Source: Kordiimonas lipolytica
GTDB taxonomy: Bacteria > Pseudomonadota > Alphaproteobacteria > Sphingomonadales > Kordiimonadaceae
Reading direction: 5' to 3'
Assembly (NCBI RefSeq): GCF_001550065.1
Contig: NZ_LRUB01000007.1
Span: 1 to 64,000 of the forward strand
DNA: 64,000 bases
Shown here: in pieces, positions 42,758-49,978 of the stretch
How positions within the stretch are numbered: the stretch's first letter is position 1
Layout of the letters: each line of letters opens with the position of its first letter
Notes under the pieces: model-generated
Seen by the model: the letters and a program-made list of their open reading frames with translations, nothing else
The model's database searches: none
Told to the model about the DNA's origin: nothing
Made by a program: the position numbers and the translations under genes

Positions 42758-42912
42758 TTGGTAGCTCCTTTGATTTCTTCTAGTTGAAATCAAAGCAAAT
42801 CAAATACCAATTGCGTCACATATACACTAAAGTATATGTTATCTGCAAAATAATACTTTAGATTTAATAAGCGCAATCTAAAGTTTAAAGCTATTTTTGA
42901 GGGATAGGGGCG
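42758..42912. promoter_or_regulatory. AT-rich spacer with three CTAAAGT motifs
   Basis: The spacer upstream of the glycosyltransferase is far more AT-rich than its surroundings. CTAAAGTAT (42827-42835) is inverted at 42853-42861, and CTAAAGT occurs again at 42878-42884. Together these could be operator sites for the glycosyltransferase gene. No gene is seen here. Confidence 0.4.
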
Positions 42913-44085
42913 TTAGCGGCGCAATTCGCGCATTGCGCGGTCGATACCGCTTACGGTCAGAGGGAACATTCGGTCTTCCATCAGCGTTTTCATGATCTGG
43001 ATAGATTGTGAATAATCCCAGTGCGTTTCCGGGATGGGATTCAGCCATACGGCCCGTTGATAAACCTGTGTAAGGCGGTTCATCCAGACCTCGCCGGACT
43101 CTTCGTTCCAATGCTCAACCGAGCCCCCTGGATAGGTGATCTCATAGGGGCTCATGGAAGCGTCACCAACGAAAATGACCTTATAGTCGTGCGGATAAGT
43201 GTGCAGGACATCCAAAGTGGAGATGAAGTCGTTGAAGCGGCGGCTGTTTTCCTTCCAAACCTTTTCGTAAAGACAATTGTGGAAGTAGAAGAATTCCATA
43301 TGCTTGAATTCGGCCTTGGCGGCAGAAAACAGTTCCTCACACACTTTGATATGCGGATCCATTGATCCGCCAACGTCAAAGAACAGCAGCACTTTTACCG
43401 AGTTGTGCCGTTCAGGAACCATCTTGATGTCCAGGTAGCCCTGGTGCGCTGTCGCACGGATGGTGCCGTCCAGGTCCAGCTCGCTTGCTTCGCCTTCGCG
43501 GGCAAACTGCCGAAGTTTCCTGAGAGCTACTTTGATATTGCGGGTGCCAAGTTCGACGCTGTCGTCAAGGTTCTTGTATTCGCGCTTGTCCCAGACCTTG
43601 ATAGCACGACCGTGGCGGCCTTTGTCCTGGCCGATCCGAACGCCTTCGGGATTGTAACCATAGGCGCCGAAAGGGCTTCTGCCGGCAGTACCAATCCATT
43701 TGTTGCCGCCTTGGTGGCGCTCCTGTTGCTCTTCAAGGCGCTTTTTCAGCGTTTCCATGATCTCGTCCCAGCTGCCGAGGGACTTGATCTCCTCCATTTC
43801 TTCTTTCGAAAGATAGAGCTCAGCAAGTTTTTCCAGCCATTCTTCAGGGATTTCCATAGCTTCATCGCCGATAAACTCGATCCCTTCGAATGTCTTGCCG
43901 AAGATACGGTCGAACTTGTCCAGGTTCTTTTCATCCTTCACGAAGGCTGAACGGGCGAGATAGTAGAAATCCTCCACGCTGTAGTTTGCACAGCCGGCCT
44001 TCATGGCTTCAAGAAGCGTCAGATACTCCTTGATGCTGACCGGGACACCGCCGTTTTTCAGATCGTAAAAGAAGCTGTTGAACAT
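42913..44085 (-). CDS. VWA-domain CoxE-like protein
   Basis: A 390-residue protein. The N-terminal 180 residues are helical (SFFYDLKNGGVPVSIKEYLTLLEAM, EDFYYLARSAFVKDEKNLDKFDR) and lysine/glutamate-rich. From about residue 225 it has a von Willebrand A domain with the metal site in VLLFFDVGGSMDPHIK. Here the usual DxSxS is DVGGS, so the first serine is glycine. VIFVGDASMSPYEI gives a later metal-site loop. It works with the MoxR ATPase encoded upstream as a chaperone-like pair for metal-enzyme or complex assembly. I used ATG 44085; the TTG at 44094 overlaps moxR. Confidence 0.88.
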   Translation of the reverse strand: MFNSFFYDLKNGGVPVSIKEYLTLLEAMKAGCANYSVEDFYYLARSAFVKDEKNLDKFDRIFGKTFEGIEFIGDEAMEIPEEWLEKLAELYLSKEEMEEIKSLGSWDEIMETLKKRLEEQQERHQGGNKWIGTAGRSPFGAYGYNPEGVRIGQDKGRHGRAIKVWDKREYKNLDDSVELGTRNIKVALRKLRQFAREGEASELDLDGTIRATAHQGYLDIKMVPERHNSVKVLLFFDVGGSMDPHIKVCEELFSAAKAEFKHMEFFYFHNCLYEKVWKENSRRFNDFISTLDVLHTYPHDYKVIFVGDASMSPYEITYPGGSVEHWNEESGEVWMNRLTQVYQRAVWLNPIPETHWDYSQSIQIMKTLMEDRMFPLTVSGIDRAMRELRR

Positions 44086-44090
44086 GGCCG

Positions 44091-44936
44091 TCAAGCCCCT
44101 TGGCGCCTGTTCATGAAGGCAAGTCGCTCAAACAGATGCACGTCCTGCTCGTTCTTGAGAAGTGCACCATGAAGCGGCGGGATAATGGTTTTCGGGTCTT
44201 TCGATTTTAGCACATCCAGCGGCAGGTCTTCGGCCATCAGGAGCTTGAGCCAGTCCAGGAGCTCACTGGTTGATGGTTTTTTCTTCAGGCCCGGGACTTC
44301 CCGGAGCTCGAAGAAGACATTCAGGGCTTCCTTGACCAGACTTTGCTGGATGTCCGGATAGTGAACCGCGATGATATCTTTCATGGTTTCCGCATCAGGA
44401 AATTTGATGAAATGGAAGAAGCAGCGACGCAGGAAGGCATCTGGTAGCTCTTTCTCGTTGTTGGACGTGATGATCACGATGGGGCGATTTTTCGCCTTCA
44501 CAGTCTCGCCGGTTTCATAGACATGAAACTCCATTCGGTCGAGTTCCAGAAGGAGGTCATTTGGAAATTCGATATCCGCTTTGTCAATCTCATCAATGAG
44601 AAGGACAGGTGTCTCATCGCAGGTAAAGGCTTCCCAGAGCTTTCCCTTCTTGATGTAGTTATTGATATCCTTGACTTTTTCGTCGCCGAGCTGGCTGTCT
44701 CGCAAGCGGGAAACGGCATCATATTCATAAAGGCCCTGCTGCGCCTTTGTGGTGGATTTGATGTGCCATTCAATAAGCCGACAGCCAAAGGCTTCCGCCA
44801 CTTCGTTAGCCAAAACGGTTTTTCCGGTTCCTGGTTCACCTTTGATAAGGAGAGGGCGCCTTAGCGTCGCAGCCGCATTCACGGCAACCTTGAGGTCATC
44901 GGTGGCGACGTAATTTTCGGTGCCAGCAAATTTCAT
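44091..44936 (-). CDS. MoxR-family AAA+ ATPase
   Basis: A 281-residue ATPase. Walker A is KGEPGTGKTVLANEVAEAFG (about 34-53), Walker B is VLLIDEIDKADIEFPNDLLLEL, sensor 1 is IVIITSNNEKELPDAFLRRC, with the arginine finger pair in FLRRCFFHFI. It matches the MoxR branch that partners VWA proteins such as its neighbour. I used ATG 44936, preceded by CAGGAG; a longer start at 44960 has no ribosome site. It probably remodels or inserts cofactors in an unknown target. Confidence 0.92.
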   Translation of the reverse strand: MKFAGTENYVATDDLKVAVNAAATLRRPLLIKGEPGTGKTVLANEVAEAFGCRLIEWHIKSTTKAQQGLYEYDAVSRLRDSQLGDEKVKDINNYIKKGKLWEAFTCDETPVLLIDEIDKADIEFPNDLLLELDRMEFHVYETGETVKAKNRPIVIITSNNEKELPDAFLRRCFFHFIKFPDAETMKDIIAVHYPDIQQSLVKEALNVFFELREVPGLKKKPSTSELLDWLKLLMAEDLPLDVLKSKDPKTIIPPLHGALLKNEQDVHLFERLAFMNRRQGA

Positions 44937-45109
44937 TTTTTCTACTCCTGAAACAGACAAATCGAATTGCTACTTACGTAGCGCATATGCTCTCGATGTC
45001 CAGCCCAAGCTTTTGAAGAAGGGGGAGGGGACGACAAGCTTTGAGAAAACGCAAAAAGCCTGTTCCGCACCCATTGGGGCAGATACAGGAGAACTATTCA
45101 TCTTCAGCT

Positions 45110-45164
45110 TAGGCTTGAGTAATGCTAGCGCATCAACCGTTTAAAATGGGTTAACTCAAGCCTA
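45110..45164. repeat. 11-bp inverted repeat at the 3' end of flaG
   Basis: TAGGCTTGAGT (45110-45120) is the exact reverse complement of ACTCAAGCCTA (45154-45164), with 33 bases between. The right arm includes the flaG stop. It could form an mRNA 3'-end structure for flaG. Confidence 0.45.
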
Positions 45165-45572
45165 GGCTTTATCGTCTACTGCCAGTCCAGCGACATGCCG
45201 ATAGTAAGACAGAAACTCCAGGATCGATTCTGGTGGGAACTGTTTGATTACGTCACCGGTTTCGGTGTCGATATTCTTGTAAACAAACCGTCCTGTTTCG
45301 TCGTCTTTATCGATACGCAGCCGCGTATTCGGAGCCTGCTCCTCTTCCGGAAGGAAGCCTTGCAGTGCCTCAGCCGCCCGCTCCAGCGGTGTAGCATTGG
45401 CATTCTGAACCTTTTTCTCAACAGCGGAAAGAGGTTCAACTCCTGACGTTGGCCCGCTTTGGGGCTTGATGCCTGTATAGCGGTCGACGTCATTCGAGGC
45501 TGGCTTGGCAGATTTTGCGCCTTGCAGGTCTAGGACCTGAGCGCTGCCGCCTACTTTTCCAATCTCAGTCAT
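45162..45572 (-). CDS. flaG: FlaG-family flagellar protein
   Basis: A 136-residue protein. The last 60 residues match FlaG: TRLRIDKDDETGRFVYKNIDTETGDVIKQFPPESILEFLSYYRHV. FlaG proteins affect flagellar filament length, though the mechanism is unclear. The first 75 residues are polar and low-complexity. It lies just downstream of the first flagellin on the same strand, consistent with its function. Confidence 0.85.
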   Translation of the reverse strand: MTEIGKVGGSAQVLDLQGAKSAKPASNDVDRYTGIKPQSGPTSGVEPLSAVEKKVQNANATPLERAAEALQGFLPEEEQAPNTRLRIDKDDETGRFVYKNIDTETGDVIKQFPPESILEFLSYYRHVAGLAVDDKA

Positions 45573-45640
45573 CGGTCCACTCCTGAAACAATGGATGTTT
45601 TCATTGTTTCGTTAACGTTCATGCTCTTGCCTGGGCGAAG

Positions 45641-45675
45641 GGTGGGCCGCCTTGGGTGCCGGATGGCGGCCCACC
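45641..45675 (-). terminator. GC-rich hairpin between the first flagellin and flaG
   Basis: An 11-bp perfect stem (45641-45651 with 45665-45675) with a 13-base loop follows the flagellin stop on the minus strand. There is no T-run, so it may only weaken read-through into flaG or protect the flagellin mRNA end. Confidence 0.4.
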
Positions 45676-45687
45676 GATCAGCTCAAA

Positions 45688-46512
45688 TTAACGGAAGAGC
45701 CCAAGTACGGTCGAAGGCGCCTGGTTGGCGATCGACAGTGCCTGCAGGCCAAGCTGCTGCTTCACTTGCAGTGCTTGCAAGCTTGCAGATTCTTTGGCCA
45801 GATCCGCGTCAACGAGGTTACCGATACCAACTTCGATGGTATCAGACAGTTTGCCAACGAAGTCTTTCTGCAGCTCAAGACGTTTCGCACCAGCGCCAAG
45901 TGAAGACAGTGACGTGTTCACGTTACCAATGGATGCCTCAATGAGGTCAACCGCAGCGGATGCGTTAGCAGCCGTGTCGATTGCCGTAGCAGAGGAAACG
46001 GTCACAGTGGTGCCGCTGAGGGCCAGGTCCTGTGCAGGAATGGAGATCGTGTTGGAGCCGTCGTCGTTAGTGATTGCAACGATTGAGCTCGAGCCGTCAA
46101 CCGCGTTGGTACCGTTGAATTCGGCGTTCGATACGATCGATGTGATCTGGGCACGAAGCTGAGTGAACTCGTCATTCAGGGCGGTACGGCTGGCAGTATC
46201 AAGGCCTGCGTCTTTTGCAGCCACAGCCTTCTCTTTCATTTCAATGAGAAGGTCGGAAACTGCTTCACCTGCAGCCACAGCCACGTCAATGGTAGAAAGC
46301 GCGCGGTCCAGGGAGGACTTCACAGCGTTCAAACCGGAAACGTCGCCACGCAGTTTTTGCGCGATCGAGAATACGGCAGCATTGTCTTTTGCAGAAGCTA
46401 CTTTCAAACCCGTATTAATACGGCTTTGCACCGTATTGAGGTTACTACTCGTAGAATTAAGGTTTTGCAGGGCAGCAAACGCGCCCGCATTAGTGTTTAC
46501 CGAAAAAGCCAT
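45688..46512 (-). CDS. Flagellin (copy 1)
   Basis: A 274-residue filament subunit. It has the conserved N-terminal D0/D1 region (MAFSVNTNAGAFAALQNLNS, then INTGLKVASAKDNAAVFSIAQKLRGDVSGL) and C-terminal coiled segment (LELQKDFVGKLSDTIEVGIGNLVDADLAKES, ALQVKQQLGLQALSIANQAPS). The middle D2 part is short (SSSIVAITNDDGSNTISIPAQDLA), giving a compact filament typical of alphaproteobacteria. AAGGAG precedes the ATG, and a perfect sigma-54 promoter lies 72 bases upstream. It is one of three paralogues in tandem. Confidence 0.97.
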   Translation of the reverse strand: MAFSVNTNAGAFAALQNLNSTSSNLNTVQSRINTGLKVASAKDNAAVFSIAQKLRGDVSGLNAVKSSLDRALSTIDVAVAAGEAVSDLLIEMKEKAVAAKDAGLDTASRTALNDEFTQLRAQITSIVSNAEFNGTNAVDGSSSIVAITNDDGSNTISIPAQDLALSGTTVTVSSATAIDTAANASAAVDLIEASIGNVNTSLSSLGAGAKRLELQKDFVGKLSDTIEVGIGNLVDADLAKESASLQALQVKQQLGLQALSIANQAPSTVLGLFR

Positions 46513-46583
46513 TTTGCTTCTCCTTTTTGGAGTTATTTAACGGGCATTTTGCCCTAAGGACCTTTTGTCCTAGCGCTTAACTT

Positions 46584-46598
46584 GCAATATTAGTGCCA
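46584..46598 (-). promoter_or_regulatory. Sigma-54 promoter of flagellin copy 1
   Basis: On the minus strand the 15 bases read TGGCAC-TAATA-TTGC, an exact match to the sigma-54 core consensus with the correct 5-base spacer. It is 72 bases before the flagellin start codon, leaving a 5' leader of about 60 bases. Confidence 0.85.
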
Positions 46599-46735
46599 CT
46601 TAGGTGGAAAATGGAAACTTATTTAACTATTTGTAAACAATGGAAAATATTGGATTTGGTCAATTTTAGGTATAATTTATAGGTAGGCAAAATTTTCCAC
46701 ATTTGAGAAGTGGGGTGACTTTTTGCCTAGTGGAG

Positions 46736-46773
46736 GGGAAAAAAATGCCGGGTCGGCCCAAAGGCCGGCCCGG
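46736..46773 (-). terminator. Terminator after flagellin copy 2
   Basis: A stem of 11 positions (46748-46758 with 46763-46773) has one weak pair and a 4-base loop. Read on the minus strand, it is followed by a T-rich run (46745-46736). It sits just after the copy 2 stop and separates it from copy 1. Confidence 0.8.
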
Positions 46774-46788
46774 ATGTCTGATATGGCT

Positions 46789-47613
46789 TTATTGGAAAAG
46801 ACTTACGGCAGCTTGAGGTGCTTGGTTGGCAATTGAAAGCGCCTGCAGGCCCAGCTGCTGCTTCACTTGCATCGCTTGCAGCTGTGCAGATGCTTTTGCC
46901 ATGTCTGCGTCAACGAGGTTGCCGATACCGACCTCGATCGTATCTGAAAGCTTGTTGGCAAACGACTGCTGCAGTTCGAGACGTTTTGCGCCAGCGCCCA
47001 ATTCAGAGAGTGACTGGTTCACATTTGTGATCGACGCTTCAATCAGATCCACGGCTGCAGACGCGTTGGCTGCAGTGTCAATCGCAGTGGCGCTGGAAAC
47101 CGTCACGGTGGTACCGCTGAGGGCCAGGTCCTGCGCAGGAATGGAAATTGTATTGGAACCGTCGTCGTTGGTAATGGCCACGATAGCGGCGCTACCATTA
47201 ACGGCATTTGTTCCGTTGAATTCCGCATTGTCGACAATGGATGTGATTTGGTTGCGTAGTTCTGTGAACTCGTCATTCAGTGCGGTGCGGCTGGCAGTGT
47301 CAAGACCTGCGTCTTTTGCGGCCACTGCCTTTTCTTTCATTTCGATGAGAAGGTCGGAAACGGCTTCGCCGGCGGCAACAGCAACATCGATTGTCGACAT
47401 CGCGCGGTCCAAAGAGGATTTCACAGCATTCAAGCCTGACACATCTGCCCGAAGGCTCTGTGCAATAGAGAATACTGCTGCGTTGTCTTTCGATGAAGCC
47501 ACTTTAAGCCCCGTGTTAATCTGCGTTTGTACTTTTCCGAGCATCCGATCTGTGCTGTTCAAGTTTTGAAGTGCGGACAGGGCGGATGCATTGGTGTTAA
47601 CTGAAAAAGCCAT
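46789..47613 (-). CDS. Flagellin (copy 2)
   Basis: A 274-residue flagellin paralogue between copies 1 and 3. It differs mainly near the N-terminus (MAFSVNTNASALSALQNLNSTDRMLGKVQ) and near the C-terminus (LGAGAKRLELQQSFANKLSDTI, LVDADMAKASAQLQAMQVK, and the end QAAVSLFQ instead of STVLGLFR). The middle part is nearly identical to the others. It is therefore the most diverged of the three and may assemble at a different position in the filament. AAAGGAG lies before the ATG, with its own sigma-54 promoter. Confidence 0.97.
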   Translation of the reverse strand: MAFSVNTNASALSALQNLNSTDRMLGKVQTQINTGLKVASSKDNAAVFSIAQSLRADVSGLNAVKSSLDRAMSTIDVAVAAGEAVSDLLIEMKEKAVAAKDAGLDTASRTALNDEFTELRNQITSIVDNAEFNGTNAVNGSAAIVAITNDDGSNTISIPAQDLALSGTTVTVSSATAIDTAANASAAVDLIEASITNVNQSLSELGAGAKRLELQQSFANKLSDTIEVGIGNLVDADMAKASAQLQAMQVKQQLGLQALSIANQAPQAAVSLFQ

Positions 47614-47670
47614 CTCTGGTCTCCTTTCTGAGAGTAATAACTGAGCCTTTTGCTCTTGGCTCTGGATAGC

Positions 47671-47685
47671 GCAAGGGGCGTGCCA
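47671..47685 (-). promoter_or_regulatory. Sigma-54 promoter of flagellin copy 2
   Basis: On the minus strand: TGGCAC-GCCCC-TTGC, an exact match to the sigma-54 core. It lies 58 bases before the start codon. Confidence 0.85.
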
Positions 47686-47792
47686 GTTTTAATGCATTGA
47701 AAGTTATGGAGAATTTGCATTTCTCAGTCGCGGATGGAGGGGGTGCGGCAGAAGTTGCAGGCAAAGATTGCCGTTTCAGGGCAAAAAGTGTG

Positions 47793-47822
47793 CATAAAAA
47801 AAGGGGCCCTGAGGCCCCTTAA
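47793..47822 (-). terminator. Terminator after flagellin copy 3
   Basis: A perfect 8-bp stem (47801-47808 with 47813-47820) with GGGGCC core and a 4-base loop. Read on the minus strand, it is followed by a long T-run. It sits 24 bases past the copy 3 stop. Confidence 0.88.
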
Positions 47823-47845
47823 AGAATGTGATTTCGAGGAACTGC

Positions 47846-48670
47846 TTAACGGAACAGTCCGAGTACCGTCGATGGTGCCTGGTTGGCGATCGACAATGCT
47901 TGCAGACCAAGCTGCTGTTTAACCTGCAGCGATTGCAGCTGCGCACTTGTCTTGGCCAGGTCGGCGTCAACGAGGTTACCGATACCAACTTCGATGGTGT
48001 CAGACAGCTTGCCTACGAACTCTTTCTGCAGTTCCAGGCGTTTTGCGCCAGCACCAAGAGCGGACAGCGAAGTGTTCACGTTGGAGATGGAGGCCTCGAT
48101 GAGGTCAACTGCAGCGGATGCATTAGCGGACGTGTCGATTGCCGTTGCAGAAGATACTGTCACAGTGGTGCCGCTGAGGGCCAGATCCTGTGCAGGGATG
48201 GAGATCGTGTTGGAGCCATCGTCGTTAGTGATCGCAACAATTGCGTTGGATCCGTCAACCGCGTTGGTGCCGTTGAATTCAGCGTTCGATACGATCGATG
48301 TGATCTGGCTGCGAAGCTCAGTGAACTCGTCGTTCAGGGCAGTACGGCTAGCAGTGTCAAGGCCAGCGTCTTTTGCAGCCACAGCCTTCTCTTTCATTTC
48401 AATGAGAAGGTCGGAAACTGCTTCACCTGCCGCCACGGCCACGTCAATGGTAGAAAGCGCGCGGTCCAGGGAGGACTTCACAGCATTCAAACCGGAAACG
48501 TCGCCACGCAGTTTTTGCGCGATCGAGAATACGGCCGCATTGTCCTTGGCAGACGCTACCTTCAGGCCCGTGTTAATCTGGGTCTGAGTTTTGTTGAGCA
48601 TGTTAGTGGTGGAGTTGAGGTTTTGCAGAGCTGCAAATGCACCAGCATTGGTGTTAACAGAAAAAGACAT
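47846..48670 (-). CDS. Flagellin (copy 3)
   Basis: A 274-residue flagellin paralogue, closest to copy 1: both end in LGLQALSIANQAPSTVLGLFR-type sequence and share VGKLSDTIEVGIGNLVDADLAK. The N-terminus is MSFSVNTNAGAFAALQNLNS, with TTNMLNKTQTQINTGLKV. Long stretches are the same as copy 1 at the DNA level, suggesting recent duplication or gene conversion across copy 2. ATGGAG is the ribosome site. Its sigma-54 promoter has one mismatch (ATGC for TTGC). Confidence 0.97.
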   Translation of the reverse strand: MSFSVNTNAGAFAALQNLNSTTNMLNKTQTQINTGLKVASAKDNAAVFSIAQKLRGDVSGLNAVKSSLDRALSTIDVAVAAGEAVSDLLIEMKEKAVAAKDAGLDTASRTALNDEFTELRSQITSIVSNAEFNGTNAVDGSNAIVAITNDDGSNTISIPAQDLALSGTTVTVSSATAIDTSANASAAVDLIEASISNVNTSLSALGAGAKRLELQKEFVGKLSDTIEVGIGNLVDADLAKTSAQLQSLQVKQQLGLQALSIANQAPSTVLGLFR

Positions 48671-48743
48671 GTTGTTTCTCCATTCTGAGATGTCGTTTGA
48701 GCCTTTTGCTCATGAAAGCCTTTTGCTTTCGAAATTCAACATT

Positions 48744-48758
48744 GCATGGGGTGTGCCA
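48744..48758 (-). promoter_or_regulatory. Sigma-54-type promoter of flagellin copy 3
   Basis: On the minus strand: TGGCAC-ACCCC-ATGC. The GG and GC dinucleotides and the spacing are right; one base differs from TTGC. It lies 74 bases before the start codon. Confidence 0.7.
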
Positions 48759-48934
48759 ATTTTTCCCATTGCTCGGAAAATAATGCCCACAGTATTGAAA
48801 ATACTTATCTTTTTAGCTTTCTCGGTGCGGATAAGTATCGGGCTGGCTTGTTGGGGTGGGGCGGCAAAAAATGCCGGCTAGGAAAAAAGTGTCATGAAAA
48901 TTCGGCAAAAATTGCCGAATGGGGCAGAAGTTGC

Positions 48935-49366
48935 CTAGAGGAGGGAGTTGATTGGCTTTTGGTCTTGTGGTTGCTGTTGCGCATCATTGTTTTCTTCTTG
49001 AGCGCGTTGTTGCAGCCTGGCCTGGTCTGCAAGACCTTCCATAATCGTGCGATTGATGTTGATCAGGTCGTCTATGGATTCTTCACCGCGCACAACAGCG
49101 GAGGAATGCTTGGATACCCAAATAGACAGCGAGATGATACCGGCGCGGAGCTGCGGGGGGAGGCCATTGCCTTCGGTGCCGCAGTCTGACGATAGTACGG
49201 ACCACATCCGTCTGTTCCAATCCAGCGCCTCTACCATTTCCTTGTCGCGGATGTTTCGGTCTTTAGCCTTGATAAGGGCGTTGGTGACCTCAGCGAAAAG
49301 CCTATATTCCACCTGGCTGGGGTTTTCGGCCGAATGCTGAGCTTTCTGGTAAGCTTGGTATGACAT
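48935..49366 (-). CDS. flaF: Flagellar biosynthesis regulator FlaF
   Basis: A 143-residue protein matching FlaF of alphaproteobacteria: AYQKAQHSAENPSQVEYRLFAEVTNALI near the N-terminus, then VEALDWNRRMWSVLSSDC and LPPQLRAGIISLSIWVSKHS. In Caulobacter FlaF is needed for flagellin secretion and balances FlbT in controlling flagellin translation. Residues after about 125 are glutamine-rich. It lies 35 bases after the flbT stop, and the two likely share one transcript. Confidence 0.9.
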   Translation of the reverse strand: MSYQAYQKAQHSAENPSQVEYRLFAEVTNALIKAKDRNIRDKEMVEALDWNRRMWSVLSSDCGTEGNGLPPQLRAGIISLSIWVSKHSSAVVRGEESIDDLININRTIMEGLADQARLQQRAQEENNDAQQQPQDQKPINSLL

Positions 49367-49400
49367 CTACTTTTCCGTTACTACCTTCTACTACCTTGTC

Positions 49401-49793
49401 TCACGTTCCCCCAAGTCTCGTCTTCTCGAAAGTGATCAGCTTTTTGCAGTTCATTAGTGCTCGATAATAGTTCTTTTCCATTACGTCCCGGCTGATTGAA
49501 ACGCAAAGTTCTACAGCGTCAGGTGTGCTGATAGCATTCATGAATTCCGTCATGCGTACGACAAACTCTTCATAGTATTTGTCGACTTGTCCCTGATCCA
49601 TATACATCAGCATGATTGGGAAATAGATGCGCCGAGCTGGTGTCGTAATGTCTTCTTCCTGCAAAATATCCTTTTCTCGTAAGATCGAGGCCTTGTTGTG
49701 GACGATCAACGTCGTCCTCCTGTCGGCATTTGCAATTACCGCGCCATTAATCACCAGTTTCTCATCAGGCTTTAAAGAAAGCTTTAACGCCAT
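49401..49793 (-). CDS. flbT: Flagellin mRNA regulator FlbT
   Basis: A 130-residue FlbT protein: LSLKPDEKLVINGAVIANADRRTTLIVHN, then LREKDILQEEDITTPARRIYFPIMLMYMD and ISRDVMEKNYYRALMNCKKLI. In Caulobacter FlbT binds flagellin mRNA leaders and represses translation until the hook is complete. GGGGAGG precedes ATG 49793. It is transcribed away from the glycosylation operon, whose sigma-54 promoter lies about 100 bases away. Confidence 0.93.
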   Translation of the reverse strand: MALKLSLKPDEKLVINGAVIANADRRTTLIVHNKASILREKDILQEEDITTPARRIYFPIMLMYMDQGQVDKYYEEFVVRMTEFMNAISTPDAVELCVSISRDVMEKNYYRALMNCKKLITFEKTRLGGT

Positions 49794-49892
49794 TCATTCC
49801 TCCCCAATGGTCGTATTCTATTTGTCACCCAGAGGGACAGTTTCTGCCTATATCATAAGGCATTAATCTTAATACGCCATAAAATAATTGAT

Positions 49893-49907
49893 TGGCACCT
49901 GGCTTGC
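49893..49907 (+). promoter_or_regulatory. Sigma-54 promoter of the glycosylation operon
   Basis: TGGCAC-CTGGC-TTGC on the plus strand is an exact match to the sigma-54 core with a 5-base spacer. It lies 71 bases before the chosen start of the TPR-glycosyltransferase gene, the same distance as in the flagellin genes. It would place the sugar genes 49979-55599 under the flagellar class control. Confidence 0.8.
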
Positions 49908-49978
49908 ATCCGCCACTTGATGGTGCATAATCAATACGCCAATCGCCAGACTATTGGAAAGACAGAAGGAGTTTGCCG

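Noticed and set aside
45141..45155. CtrA-like TTAA-N6-TTAAC word upstream of moxR
   Set aside because: The spacer is one base short of the usual 7, and the position is far from any start codon. Chance match is likely.
46826..48688. Long antisense frames across the flagellin genes
   Set aside because: All three flagellins produce the same type of antisense frame because their codons are alike. There are no ribosome sites.
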